DNA of 64,000 bases from Paramagnetospirillum magneticum AMB-1 (GCF_000009985.1 NC_007626.1:1292851-1356850), one strand, 5' to 3'; shown: positions 27,591 through 36,676, numbered from the stretch's first letter. Notes: a model not told the origin generated them from the sequence alone. Translations and numbers: made by a program.

Positions 27591-30355
27591 GCGCCGCCCC
27601 GGCCGGGGGTGGGGGGAAGAAGGTCGAGAAGGTTCAGACGTACTGCTACCAGTGTGTGGCGGGCCCTGACCTGATGACCGTCAAGGTGGTCGACGGCGTC
27701 GCCACCGAAATCGAGCCCAATTTCAAGGCGGCCGATACCCACCCGGCCGAGGGCAAGGTCTGCGTCAAGGCGTTCGGGCTGATTCAGAAGTCCTACACGC
27801 CGCACCGCATCCTGACGCCCATGAAGCGGACCAACCCCAAGAAGGGCAAGGACCAGGACCCCGGCTTCGTGCCCATCTCGTGGGACGAGGCCATGGGCAC
27901 CATCGCCGAGCGGCTGAACGCCATCCGCGCCGAAGGTCTGCTCGACGCCCAGGGCTATCCCAAATTCGCCGCCTCGTTCGGCGGGGCCGGCACGCCGACC
28001 CAGTACATGGGCTCGCTCACCGCCTTTCTGTCGGCCTGGGGTCCCATCGACTTCGGCTTCGGCTCGGGCCAGGGCGTCAAGTGCTATCACTCCGAGCATC
28101 TCTACGGCGAGTTCTGGCATCGCGGCTATGTGATCACCCCCGACACGCCGCGCGCCAATTACATCATCTCCTGCGGCACCAATACCGAGGCCTCCTCGGG
28201 GGTCTGCGGCGTCTATCGCCATGCCGAGGCCAGGGCCCGGGGCGCCATCCGCGTCCAGGTCGAGCCCCATCTGTCGGTGACCGGCGCCTGCTCGGCCGAG
28301 TGGCTGCCCATCAAGCCCAAGACCGACGCCGCCTTCCTGATGACCCTGCTGAACGTCCTGGTCTTCGAGGCCCCGCGCGAGCGCCTGGACCTGGACTTCC
28401 TGAGGAACACCACGTCGAGCCCCTATCTGGTCGGCCCCGACGGCTGGTATCTGCGCGATCCCGAAACCCACAAGCCGCTGCTGTGGGACGAGAAGACCGG
28501 GCGCGCCGTGCCCCACGACACTCCCGGCGCGGTTCCCGCCCTCGAAGGCCGCTTCACCGTGCCCAAGGCGGTGACCCTGGGTGCCGACGAGGATCGCTGG
28601 GAACACACGGATGTGGAAGGCGTCACCGCCTTCACCAAATTCATCGAGCATGTGAAGGGCTATACCCCGGCTTGGGGCGCCAAGGTCTGCGACGTGCCCG
28701 AGGCGCGCATCCGCAAGATCGCCAATGATTTCCTCGACCATGCCTGCGTCGGCCAGACCATCGAGATCGACGGGCAGGTGATGCCCTACCGTCCGGTGGC
28801 GGTGGTGCTGGGCAAGACGGTCAACAACGGCTGGGGCGGCGCCGAGTGCTGCTGGGCCAGGACCATGCTGGCGGTGCTGGTCGGCGCGCTGGAAGTGCCC
28901 GGCGGCACGGTGGGCACCACCATCCGCATCAACCGCCCGGCCGCCAACCGACTGGAAAGCTTCGAGGGCTGCCTCGACGGCTTCATGGAATACCCCTTCA
29001 ACCCCACCGACAAGGACACCTGGAAGGCCAATCCGATCATCCGGAACGCCTACAAGATGCTGGTGCCGCTGGTGGGCAATTCGTCCTGGAGTCCGGCCCT
29101 GGGGCCGACCCAGTTCTCCTACATGTTCCTGGACGAGCCCCAGGACCAGATTCCGCGCGCCACCTTCCCGGAATTCCTGCTGGTCTACCGCACCAATCCG
29201 GTGATCTCGTTCTGGGATACCGACCGGGTGGCCAGCGTGGTGTCGCGCATGCCCTTCGTGGTGTGCTTCGCCCATACAAGGGACGAGACCAACCACTTCG
29301 CCGACATCCTGCTGCCCGACGCCACCGATCTGGAAGGCATGCAGTTGATCCGCATCGGCGGCACCAAGTTCCAGGAGCAGTTCTGGAAGCAGCAGGGTTT
29401 CGCCCTGCGCCAGCCCAGCGTCAAGCCCCAGGGCGAGGCCCGCGACTTCACCGACATCGCCACCGATCTGGCGGTGCGCACCGGGCTTCAGGAAAAGTAC
29501 GTGGCCGCCATCAACCGCGGCTCCCACGGCGTGCCGCTGAAGGGTCCCAACTGGGATTTCAGCCTGCCGGTGGACAAGGCTCCGAGTTTGGAGGAGGTCT
29601 GGGACGCGTCGTGCCGTTCGGCCTCGGCCGAACTGAGCGACGGCGCCGAATCCCAGGGTCTCGACTGGTGGAAGGAAAACGGGTTCCGCACCATTCCCTT
29701 CTCCGAGACCAACTGGTTCCTGACTCCGGCGCTGAAGGCCAAGGGCCTGCGCTATGAGCTGCCCTACCAGGAGCGCCTGACCCGCATCGGCCGCCAGTTG
29801 GCCAACCGCCTGAAGGAGGCCGGGATCACCTGGTGGGATCACCAGCTGACCGAATACCGGCCGCTGATGGAATGGCACGACTTCCCCGGCTATTGGGAAC
29901 AGAGCGTGGTGGAGCACGGCGGCAAGGTGGCGGACTTCCCCTTCTGGGTGGTCACGGCGCGAAGCATGCAATACGCCTGGGGCTCCAACATGCACATTCC
30001 GCTGATGCGCGAGGTGTCGGGCCACATCAAGGGCCATGACGGCGTGGTGATGAACCCCGAAGCTGCCCGCAAGGTCGGCGTCAAGGAGGGCGAGCGCATC
30101 GTCGTCACCGCGCCCACCGGCAAGAGCGTCGCCGGCCGCGTGGTGCTCTCCCAGGGCATTCGCCCCGACACCATTTTGATGATGAGCCAGTTCGACCACT
30201 GGGCCACGCCGATCGCCAAGGATTTCGACGTGCCCAGCATGAACCGGCTGACCGCCATGACCATGCAGTTGACCGACGCCACCGGCTCGGCCGCCGATCT
30301 GTCGCGCGTCGCCATCCGCAAGGCGCGAGCCGACGAGCAGGGGAGGCGGTCATGA
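27587..30355 (+). CDS. padB: Phenylacetyl-CoA:acceptor oxidoreductase, molybdopterin catalytic subunit (PadB-like)
   Basis: A 922-residue molybdopterin oxidoreductase of the DMSO-reductase superfamily. The N-terminal Fe-S region has C20, C23 and C59 (CYQCVAGPD and KVCVKA), with Pro27-Asp28 where a third Cys is usual. The core includes FVPISWDEAMGTI, YIISCGTNTEASSG, TEYRPLMEWHDFPGYWEQS and the C-terminal dinucleotide-binding part (VTARSMQYAWGSNMH, MNPEAARKVGVKEGERI). No Tat signal is seen. Subunit order and the phenylacetate-CoA ligase nearby support the enzyme that oxidises phenylacetyl-CoA to phenylglyoxylate. The substrate is inferred from similarity and context. Confidence 0.75.
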   Translation: MSAAPAGGGGKKVEKVQTYCYQCVAGPDLMTVKVVDGVATEIEPNFKAADTHPAEGKVCVKAFGLIQKSYTPHRILTPMKRTNPKKGKDQDPGFVPISWDEAMGTIAERLNAIRAEGLLDAQGYPKFAASFGGAGTPTQYMGSLTAFLSAWGPIDFGFGSGQGVKCYHSEHLYGEFWHRGYVITPDTPRANYIISCGTNTEASSGVCGVYRHAEARARGAIRVQVEPHLSVTGACSAEWLPIKPKTDAAFLMTLLNVLVFEAPRERLDLDFLRNTTSSPYLVGPDGWYLRDPETHKPLLWDEKTGRAVPHDTPGAVPALEGRFTVPKAVTLGADEDRWEHTDVEGVTAFTKFIEHVKGYTPAWGAKVCDVPEARIRKIANDFLDHACVGQTIEIDGQVMPYRPVAVVLGKTVNNGWGGAECCWARTMLAVLVGALEVPGGTVGTTIRINRPAANRLESFEGCLDGFMEYPFNPTDKDTWKANPIIRNAYKMLVPLVGNSSWSPALGPTQFSYMFLDEPQDQIPRATFPEFLLVYRTNPVISFWDTDRVASVVSRMPFVVCFAHTRDETNHFADILLPDATDLEGMQLIRIGGTKFQEQFWKQQGFALRQPSVKPQGEARDFTDIATDLAVRTGLQEKYVAAINRGSHGVPLKGPNWDFSLPVDKAPSLEEVWDASCRSASAELSDGAESQGLDWWKENGFRTIPFSETNWFLTPALKAKGLRYELPYQERLTRIGRQLANRLKEAGITWWDHQLTEYRPLMEWHDFPGYWEQSVVEHGGKVADFPFWVVTARSMQYAWGSNMHIPLMREVSGHIKGHDGVVMNPEAARKVGVKEGERIVVTAPTGKSVAGRVVLSQGIRPDTILMMSQFDHWATPIAKDFDVPSMNRLTAMTMQLTDATGSAADLSRVAIRKARADEQGRRS

Positions 30356-31005
30356 CCAAATGGGCCATCGTCGCCGATCTGGGGCGCTGCGTCGGCTGCC
30401 AGACCTGCACCACCGCGTGTCGCCACGCCAATGCCACGCCGCCCGGCGTGCAGTACCGCAAGGTGCTGGACATGGAGGTGGGCACCTTCCCCGATGTGCG
30501 CCGCGTCTTCGTGCCGGTGGGCTGCATGCATTGCGACGAGCCGCCGTGCCGCGACGTCTGCCCCACCACGGCCACCACCAAGCGCGCCGACGGCATGGTG
30601 ATGATCGACTACGACATCTGCATCGGCTGCGGCTATTGCATCGTCGCCTGTCCCTATCAGGCCCGCTACAAGGTGTCCAAGCCCACCTTCGCCTTCAAGG
30701 ATCAGGAGACGCAGAACGAGCGGACGCGCTTCGATGAGCGCTTGCTTGGCGTCGCGCAGAAGTGCACCTTCTGCGTCGACCGGGTCGATTACGGGCTGGC
30801 CAACGGGTTGACCCCCGGGGTGGCGCCGGAAGCGACTCCCGCCTGCGTCAATTCCTGCCTGTCCAAGGCGTTGACGTTCGGCGACACCGATAATCCTGAC
30901 AGCAACGTCAGCAAGCTGCTGAAGCGGTACAAGTCGTTCCGCATGCACGAGGAACTCGGGACCGGTCCCAACATTCACTATTTGTGGGAGACCGAGGACG
31001 AATGA
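30352..31005 (+). CDS. padC: Fe-S electron-transfer subunit of the PadBCD-like oxidoreductase
   Basis: A 217-residue four-cluster ferredoxin of the DmsB/NrfC type. Cys groups are CVGCQTCTTAC near the N-terminus, CMHCDEPPCRDVC, CIGCGYCIVAC, and CTFCVDR with CVNSC further on, enough for four [4Fe-4S] clusters. It passes electrons from the molybdenum subunit to the membrane subunit. Its ATG overlaps the padB stop by 4 bp (ATGA), and its own stop overlaps the next start in the same way, so the three subunits are translationally coupled. Confidence 0.82.
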   Translation: MTKWAIVADLGRCVGCQTCTTACRHANATPPGVQYRKVLDMEVGTFPDVRRVFVPVGCMHCDEPPCRDVCPTTATTKRADGMVMIDYDICIGCGYCIVACPYQARYKVSKPTFAFKDQETQNERTRFDERLLGVAQKCTFCVDRVDYGLANGLTPGVAPEATPACVNSCLSKALTFGDTDNPDSNVSKLLKRYKSFRMHEELGTGPNIHYLWETEDE

Positions 31006-31928
31006 GCGAGGAATTCGAAGACGCCCCGGCCATGCGCCATCAAGGCCTGTCGCCCTGGCTGCAGACCGCCTGGGATCTGCGCGCCGCCGGCAACTTCATC
31101 GGCGGGGGCTCGGGCACCGGCCTCTTGATCATCGCCTCGCTGGGAGCCTTCGACGGGCTTTACAGCCGGGTGCTGCTGATCGCCGGACTGGCCCTGGTCG
31201 GCCTCGGCCTGTTTTCCGTGTTCCTGGAGATCGGCCGTCCGCTTCGCGCCCTGAACGTCCTCCTGGGCGCCAAGCGCAGCTGGATGACGCGGGAAGCCAT
31301 GGTGGCCGCCGTGCTGTTCCCGCTGGGCGCCGCCGCGCTGATCTGGCCCGATCTGACCAAGCTGGTGTGGATTCCCGCCGCCGCCTATCTCTATTGCCAG
31401 GCCCGCATTCTTGAGGCCGCCAAGGGCATTCCCACCTGGCGCTCGCCCCTGATCCTGCCGCTGACCATCGCCAGCGGTCTGGCCGAGGGCGCCGGAATCC
31501 TGCTGCTGCTGGGTACCCTGGCGCTGGAGGGCGGCGCGCCGGAATGGGTGGCTGGGACCCTGGTGGCCACCATCGCCGCCCGCATCTTCGTGTGGATGTT
31601 CTACCGCCGCCGCATGGTGGGGGGCGAGGCTCCCGTCGAGGCGGCGGCTGTGCTGATCCGCTTCTCCATGCCCTTTACCCTGGGCGGCAACGTCATTCCC
31701 ATCGCCTTCCTGGTGCTGGCCGGCATTCAGCCCGACATCCGCGCCGCCGCCCTGGCCGCCGCCGGGCTGGCCGCCATGGCGGGCGGCTGGGCCATGAAGG
31801 TGGTCATCGTCACCAAGGCGGCCCACAACCAGGGCTTCGCCATCAACCATTCTCCCGCCCGCGGCGGCGGGGAGTCCGGACCCGGTTTCAAGCCGGGCTG
31901 GCGCGAAGTGCCGAAGGACAAGAAGTAA
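31002..31928 (+). CDS. padD: Membrane anchor subunit of the PadBCD-like oxidoreductase (DmsC/NrfD type)
   Basis: A 308-residue integral membrane protein with about eight helices, beginning after a polar N-terminus with LQTAWDLRAAGNFIGGGSGTGLLIIASL. It matches the DmsC/NrfD anchor type that hands electrons to the quinone pool. FSVFLEIGRPLRALNVLLGAKRSWMTREAM is the recognisable loop after the second helix. The C-terminal tail is Gly/Pro-rich and soluble. It is the last gene of the ATGA-linked set and is followed by the 219-bp hairpin-rich gap. Confidence 0.78.
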   Translation: MSEEFEDAPAMRHQGLSPWLQTAWDLRAAGNFIGGGSGTGLLIIASLGAFDGLYSRVLLIAGLALVGLGLFSVFLEIGRPLRALNVLLGAKRSWMTREAMVAAVLFPLGAAALIWPDLTKLVWIPAAAYLYCQARILEAAKGIPTWRSPLILPLTIASGLAEGAGILLLLGTLALEGGAPEWVAGTLVATIAARIFVWMFYRRRMVGGEAPVEAAAVLIRFSMPFTLGGNVIPIAFLVLAGIQPDIRAAALAAAGLAAMAGGWAMKVVIVTKAAHNQGFAINHSPARGGGESGPGFKPGWREVPKDKK

Positions 31929-31956
31929 GACCGCACGGTCAGTGATGTGATCTTTA

Positions 31957-32066
31957 TCGGGCTCTCGCCCGAACCCAGTTGGGGCCAGGCCCCAAACCCC
32001 CTTTATTTTCGAAAATAAGGGAGGTTTGGAGGTCTCCTCCAACCGGGGCCGGGGCGGGAGCCCCGT
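31957..32066. repeat. Multi-hairpin intergenic element, copy 3 (opposite orientation)
   Basis: Hairpins in order: TCGGGC/GCCCGA (31957-31972), TTGGGGCC/GGCCCCAA (31979-31995), the perfect palindrome TTATTTTCGAAAATAA (32003-32018), a bulged GGTTTGGAGG/CCTCCAACC stem and CGGGGC/GCCCCG. On the minus strand this is the same order as the 23026 and 43548 elements, with different primary sequence. Confidence 0.6.
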
Positions 32067-32147
32067 CACATCGGCGTCCGGGCGGACAAAAAATCGCCCG
32101 GCCGGTGAATGCCGATCCGAGAGCGAATAAAAGCGAGGAGAGGCTTC

Positions 32148-34079
32148 ATGGGCAATGGTTTGGAACCGGCGGCGCTGGGCGTCGTGGCGGGCGGTAGCGG
32201 CGACGACCTGCGGGTCGGGCTGGTCAACACCCGCGAATTCGGCATGGTCATCTCGGCGGGGCTGGGGGCAAGCGACGCCGCCCTGGCCGGAGGCGTGTTC
32301 GCCAAGGACCGCGCCGTGGTGCATGCCTCGGTGGAACTGACCGACGGCGCGGCTTTTCTGACGCGCTTCAAGCGGACCTTCGCCTATCAACGCCTCGCCG
32401 CCCGGGGGCTGGCCCCCGACGCGGCGCTGGAAAAGTGCTTCGCCGCCCTGATCGACCTGGGCCGCTCCGAGGCGGGCCGGACCATCGGCGAGGTCACCCT
32501 TGATCTGGCGGTGAAGGACGCCGCCCTGGTCGGGGCCGTTTCCTCCAAACCCTGCGCACCGGCGCCCACGCGTCTGGCCCGCCCCATTGCCAAGATCGAC
32601 AAGCTGATCCATCCGGAAAAGATCGGCATCGTCGGCGTCTCGGCCTCGGGCATGAATTTCGGCCGCATCATCCTCAAGAACCTGATGGGCAGCGGCTGTC
32701 CCCCGGAGCGGCTGGTGATCATCCGCCCCGAGGAAAGCGAGATCGACGGGGTCAAGTGCGTCGCCAGCCTCGCCGACCTGCCGGCCAAGCTGGACCTGCT
32801 GATCGTCGCGGTGCCGTCGGGCGCCGTCTATCCCCTGGTGGACGAGATCATCGCCACGGACAAGGTCCATTCGGTGATGCTGATCCCCGGCGGCCTGGGT
32901 GAGACCGAGGCCAGCGTCGAGCCGGCGGCCGCCCTGGCGGCCCGCATCAACGCCGCCCACGGCCGGGGCGACGGCGGCCCGGTGTTCCTGGGCGCCAATT
33001 GCCTGGGCGTGGTCAGCCATCCCGGCGGCTACGATTCCTGGTTCATCCCGCTGGAGCGTCTGCCCAAGCCGGCCAAGAAGGCCAAGCGCAACTCGGTGCT
33101 GCTGAGCCAAAGCGGCGCCTTCATGATCACCCGGATCAGCCGCAATCCCTGGCTGGACCCCGCCTATATGCTGGCGCTGGGCAACCAGACCGACCTGACC
33201 CACGGCGACATGCTGACCTATTTCGCCGCCCGCGACGACATCGAGACCATCGGCATCTATGTGGAGGGCTTCAAGGACGGCGACGGTCTGGACTTCGTCC
33301 GTGCCGTGCGCAAGGCGGTGGCCTCCGGCAAGCAGGTGGTGGTCTACAAGTCGGGCCGCACCGAGGCCGGGGCGGCGGGCGTCATGGGCCACACCGCCTC
33401 GGTGGCCGGCGACCCCGTCCTGTTCGAATCGGTGGTGCGTCAGGCCGGTGCCATGGTGGCCGAGGACGTGGACACCTTCGACGACCTGTTCTACATCGCC
33501 GGCGCCTTCCACCATAAGACCGTGGGCGGCAACCGGGTGGGCGGCATTTCGGGCGCCGGGTTCGAGGCGGTGGGCATCGCCGATTCCACGGTGACCGAGA
33601 CCTTCCGCCTGGAGATGGGCCAGCTTTCCCCCGACACCGTCGCCAAGGTGCAGGAGATCCTGGTGGCCAAGAAGCTGGACTCGCTGGTGACCGTCCGCAA
33701 CTCCATCGACATCAATCCCGGCGCCGACGACGAGTGTCATCTGGCCATCACCGAGGCCTTCGCCCAGGACCCCAATATCGACGCGGTGGTGGTGGGCATG
33801 GACCCCACCGCGCCGTCGGTGATGGCGCTCGACGCCAGCAAGCTGCGCCCCGGCTGGGACATCCACAATCCCAAGAGCAGCCTTCACCTGTTCCCGCCCA
33901 TCGTCGAGCGCAACGACAAGCCCATCATCGCCATCGTCGACGGCGGGCCGCTTTATGACGCCATGGCGGGAGGGCTGATGGACAAGGGCGTCTGCGTCTT
34001 CCGCAACTGCATGCGCGGCACAAGGGCGCTGGCCCGCTATGTCGAGGCCCGGCTTTACGCCGCGACGCTGCGGGGGTAG
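32148..34079 (+). CDS. ADP-forming acyl-CoA synthetase-like protein with shortened ATP-grasp region
   Basis: A 643-residue protein. Residues about 163-640 form the CoA-binding and succinyl-CoA-ligase-like domains of NDP-forming acyl-CoA synthetases: KIGIVGVSASGMNFG, VLLSQSGAFMITRISRN and GVMGHTASVAGDP, where His415 aligns with the phosphohistidine of succinyl-CoA synthetase. The first about 150 residues look like only the C-terminal part of an ATP-grasp domain (FGMVISAGLGA, ALEKCFAALIDLGR), placed before rather than after the CoA domain. GAGGAGAGG precedes ATG 32148. By context it could couple an aryl-CoA thioester to nucleotide synthesis, but the incomplete ATP-grasp part makes activity uncertain. 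Confidence 0.7.
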   Translation: MGNGLEPAALGVVAGGSGDDLRVGLVNTREFGMVISAGLGASDAALAGGVFAKDRAVVHASVELTDGAAFLTRFKRTFAYQRLAARGLAPDAALEKCFAALIDLGRSEAGRTIGEVTLDLAVKDAALVGAVSSKPCAPAPTRLARPIAKIDKLIHPEKIGIVGVSASGMNFGRIILKNLMGSGCPPERLVIIRPEESEIDGVKCVASLADLPAKLDLLIVAVPSGAVYPLVDEIIATDKVHSVMLIPGGLGETEASVEPAAALAARINAAHGRGDGGPVFLGANCLGVVSHPGGYDSWFIPLERLPKPAKKAKRNSVLLSQSGAFMITRISRNPWLDPAYMLALGNQTDLTHGDMLTYFAARDDIETIGIYVEGFKDGDGLDFVRAVRKAVASGKQVVVYKSGRTEAGAAGVMGHTASVAGDPVLFESVVRQAGAMVAEDVDTFDDLFYIAGAFHHKTVGGNRVGGISGAGFEAVGIADSTVTETFRLEMGQLSPDTVAKVQEILVAKKLDSLVTVRNSIDINPGADDECHLAITEAFAQDPNIDAVVVGMDPTAPSVMALDASKLRPGWDIHNPKSSLHLFPPIVERNDKPIIAIVDGGPLYDAMAGGLMDKGVCVFRNCMRGTRALARYVEARLYAATLRG

Positions 34080-34094
34080 GGCTCTCTCCCCAAT

Positions 34095-34125
34095 CCTCCC
34101 CCGGCAAGCCCGGGGGAGGGAGCTT
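34095..34125 (+). terminator. Intrinsic terminator after the acyl-CoA synthetase-like gene
   Basis: CCTCCCCCGG (34095-34104) and CCGGGGGAGG (34110-34119) form a perfect 10-bp stem with loop CAAGC, followed by GAGCTTTTCTCC. It lies 16 bases after the stop codon. Confidence 0.6.
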
Positions 34126-34210
34126 TTCTCCAACCAAGTCGGGGGGGGGCTTGCCGCCGCCCTATCAGCGGGATAGATAGAGGCCCTCAAGCGGAAGGGA
34201 GGGACCGGCC

Positions 34211-35509
34211 ATGTTCATGTTTGCCCCCGAGGTGGAGCGTCTGGACCGTCCCGCCCTCAAGGCTTTGCAGTTGCAGCGGCTGCGCGACCTGCTGTCCCAT
34301 GCCTATGCCCATGTCCCCCATACCCGCGCCGCCTTCGACGCCGCCGGGATCAAGCCCGACGATCTGCGGCATCTGGAGGATCTGGCCCGCTTTCCCTTCA
34401 CGGTGAAGGCGGATCTGCGCGACAACTACCCCTTCGGCCTGTTCGCGGTGCCCCGGGAGAAGGTGGTGCGCCTGCATGCCAGCTCCGGCACCACCGGGCG
34501 GCCCACCGTGGTGGGCTACACCCAGGCCGATATCGACATCTGGGCCGGGCTGATGGCCCGCTCCCTGGCCGCCACCGGCATCCGTCCCGGTGACGTGGTG
34601 CACAACGCCTATGGCTACGGCCTGTTCACCGGCGGGCTGGGCTTTCACTATGGCGCCGAGCGCCTGGGCTGCTCGGTGGTGCCCATGTCGGGGGGCAATA
34701 CGGAAAAGCAGATCGGCCTGATCAGCGATTTCGGCGCCCGCGCCCTGGCCGCCACGCCGTCCTACGCCCTGAACATCGCCGAAGTGGCCGAGCAGATGGG
34801 CGTCAGCCTGGCCGAATCCCCCCTGGCGGTTGGCGTGTTCGGCGCCGAGCCGTGGAGCGAGTCCATGCGGGCCGAACTGGACCGGCGGCTGGGCATCAAG
34901 GCCTGCGACATGTACGGCCTGTCCGAAATCATGGGGCCGGGCGTGGCCATCGAGTGCGAGCACCGGGTGGGTCTGCACGGCTGGGAAGACCATTTCCTGT
35001 TCGAGGTCGTCGATCCCGAGACCCTGGAGCCGCTGCCCATGGGGGCCGAAGGCGAACTGGTCATCACCACGTTGACCAAGCAGGCCCTGCCCATGGTGCG
35101 CTACCGCACCCGCGACATCACCCGGCTGACCGACGAGCCCTGCGCCTGTGGCCGCACCCATCTGCGCATCCTGCGGGTCACCGGCCGCAACGACGACATG
35201 ATGATCATCCGGGGCGTCAACGTCTATCCCAGCCAGATCGAGGCGGCGCTGGTCGGCTTTGCCGGCGTGGCGCCCCACTATCAGCTGACCCTGACCCGCC
35301 AGGGCTCGCTCGACCACCTGACGGTGGAGGCCGAGGTGGAGGACAGTCGGGGCGAGGACGACCGCGCCCATCTGGCCCGTCAGGTCCGCCACCACCTCAA
35401 ATCCCTGGTCGGCATTTCCTGCGAGGTGATCGTCCGCCTGCCCGGCGAGCTGCCGCGCTCGCAGGGTAAGGCGGTGCGGGTCCGGGACCTGCGCAAGCAG
35501 GCGGAGTAG
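34211..35509 (+). CDS. paaK: Phenylacetate-CoA ligase
   Basis: A 432-residue AMP-forming ligase that activates phenylacetate with CoA and ATP. The adenylate-binding loop is LHASSGTTGRPTVVGYT (SSGTTG at 91-96). Other PaaK blocks are NAYGYGLFTGGLGFHYGAERLG, MYGLSEIMGPGVA and RSDD-type TGRNDDMMIIRGVNVYPSQIE, and the C-terminal LPRSQGKAVRVRD. The length is typical of bacterial PaaK. GGAAGGGAGGG lies upstream of the ATG. It supplies the substrate for the PadBCD-like enzyme encoded upstream on the same strand, though a terminator separates them. Aerobic paaABCDE genes are absent. Confidence 0.93.
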   Translation: MFMFAPEVERLDRPALKALQLQRLRDLLSHAYAHVPHTRAAFDAAGIKPDDLRHLEDLARFPFTVKADLRDNYPFGLFAVPREKVVRLHASSGTTGRPTVVGYTQADIDIWAGLMARSLAATGIRPGDVVHNAYGYGLFTGGLGFHYGAERLGCSVVPMSGGNTEKQIGLISDFGARALAATPSYALNIAEVAEQMGVSLAESPLAVGVFGAEPWSESMRAELDRRLGIKACDMYGLSEIMGPGVAIECEHRVGLHGWEDHFLFEVVDPETLEPLPMGAEGELVITTLTKQALPMVRYRTRDITRLTDEPCACGRTHLRILRVTGRNDDMMIIRGVNVYPSQIEAALVGFAGVAPHYQLTLTRQGSLDHLTVEAEVEDSRGEDDRAHLARQVRHHLKSLVGISCEVIVRLPGELPRSQGKAVRVRDLRKQAE

Positions 35510-35932
35510 TCAGTACCGCCCGAACACCTTGGTTCCTTCGGGGCCGAAGCTGTGGACCACGTTGTCCTCCTTCGGTCCCCCCATTCCGGGCGAGCCCATG
35601 GGCATGCCGGGCGAGGCGATGCCTCGCGTCCGGGGCTTTTCCGTCAGCAGGCGGTCCACCGCCTCGGCGGGGACATGACCCTCCAGCAGATAGCCGTCCA
35701 CCTTGGCGGTGTGGCAGGACTGCAGGGGGGCGGGAATGCCGTAGGCCCGCTTGATCTGGTCGATGTCGTCCACGTCCACGGACTTCACCTTGTAGCCGGA
35801 TTGGCGCATATGCTCGGCCCAGCCTTCGCAACAGCCGCAGGTGGGGGACTTCCACATGGTCACCTCGCGCTCGGCGGCCAAGGCCGGCAGGGTGGCGAAC
35901 AGGGCGAACAGGAAAACGGCGACGGTCTTCAT
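35510..35932 (-). CDS. DUF411 periplasmic metal-associated protein
   Basis: A 140-residue exported protein with a signal peptide (about 1-19, ending ALAAE) and the DUF411 core: VTMWKSPTCGCCEGWAEHM with the C-x-C-C cluster, then VDDIDQIKRAYGIPAPLQSCHTAKVDGYLLEGHVPAEAV. DUF411 proteins are usually found with copper or silver resistance genes. The start with GGGAG upstream is preferred over an ATG 11 codons earlier. A Met/Gly-rich patch (GMPMGSPGMGG) may bind Cu(I). It is last in the RND metal-efflux operon. Confidence 0.85.
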   Translation of the reverse strand: MKTVAVFLFALFATLPALAAEREVTMWKSPTCGCCEGWAEHMRQSGYKVKSVDVDDIDQIKRAYGIPAPLQSCHTAKVDGYLLEGHVPAEAVDRLLTEKPRTRGIASPGMPMGSPGMGGPKEDNVVHSFGPEGTKVFGRY

Positions 35933-35945
35933 GGCTGGTTCTCCC

Positions 35946-36653
35946 TCAATGTCCGTGTCCGGCATGGGGATCGGCCGCCGCCGTCGCCGGCGCTCCCCCC
36001 AGGCCGTTGGCCGCCTGCACGGCGCGGATATAGGCCAGCACCTCCTTGTCCTGGCCGGGCTTCAGTCCCTGGGGCTTGGGCATGTCGCCGAACTTCCACA
36101 TATGGGCCTTGGCGCCGTCGTTCATGGCCGCCAGGATCACGTCGTCGCCATGGGCCGAGCCCAGGGCGTAGAAGGGATGCAGCAGGGGCGGGCCATTGTC
36201 GGTGCCGCGCAAGGCTCCTCCATGGCAGGTGGCGCACACCGCCTCGAAGGTCTTGCGGCCCGCCTCGGCCGGGCCACTGACGGTGGGAGCCACCATCTCG
36301 GCCTGCTGGAAGCGCACCGAGACCGGCTTGCCGTCCACCACCAGGCCCAGCACGGCGGCCAGCTTGTCCTTGGCTTTGACCGGCACCGGGGCGGTCAGAC
36401 CGTCGTCCTTGGCGGCCAGGTCGGCCTCCAGCTTCTGGCCGTTCAGCAGCAGGGTGGCCTTGCCCGAGGCCTTCACCGGCTTGTCGTCGTGATCGCGCAG
36501 CCAGACGCGGATGGCGCCGTCGCGCACGGCGAATTCGGCGCGGTAGTCGCCGCTCTCGGCGATCTGGCCGCCGAAAAAGGCGACCATGGTGCCGTGGGCC
36601 AGGGCCGAGGGCACCACCAGCAGCAGGGCCAGGGTGAGAAGGCGTGTCTTCAT
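35946..36653 (-). CDS. Exported c-type cytochrome with N-terminal CopC/CzcE-like domain
   Basis: A 235-residue periplasmic protein: signal peptide (1-19), a beta-rich domain (about 20-125, starting HGTMVAFFGGQIAESGDYRAEF) and a C-terminal class I cytochrome c domain with CATCH at C140, C143, H144 and a likely Met ligand in KFGDMPKPQG. It ends in HAGHGH, a possible metal-binding tail. The N-terminal domain recurs in metal-resistance operons. It lies between the RND pump and DUF411 genes, so a role in redox handling of the exported metal is plausible but inferred. Confidence 0.75.
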   Translation of the reverse strand: MKTRLLTLALLLVVPSALAHGTMVAFFGGQIAESGDYRAEFAVRDGAIRVWLRDHDDKPVKASGKATLLLNGQKLEADLAAKDDGLTAPVPVKAKDKLAAVLGLVVDGKPVSVRFQQAEMVAPTVSGPAEAGRKTFEAVCATCHGGALRGTDNGPPLLHPFYALGSAHGDDVILAAMNDGAKAHMWKFGDMPKPQGLKPGQDKEVLAYIRAVQAANGLGGAPATAAADPHAGHGH

Positions 36654-36676
36654 GGTCGAAATCTCCTTGGGCGCGG

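Noticed and set aside
30978..34190. Minus-strand open frame of 1070 codons
   Set aside because: It is antisense to padD and the acyl-CoA synthetase-like gene and crosses the hairpin element; both plus-strand genes have clear motifs.
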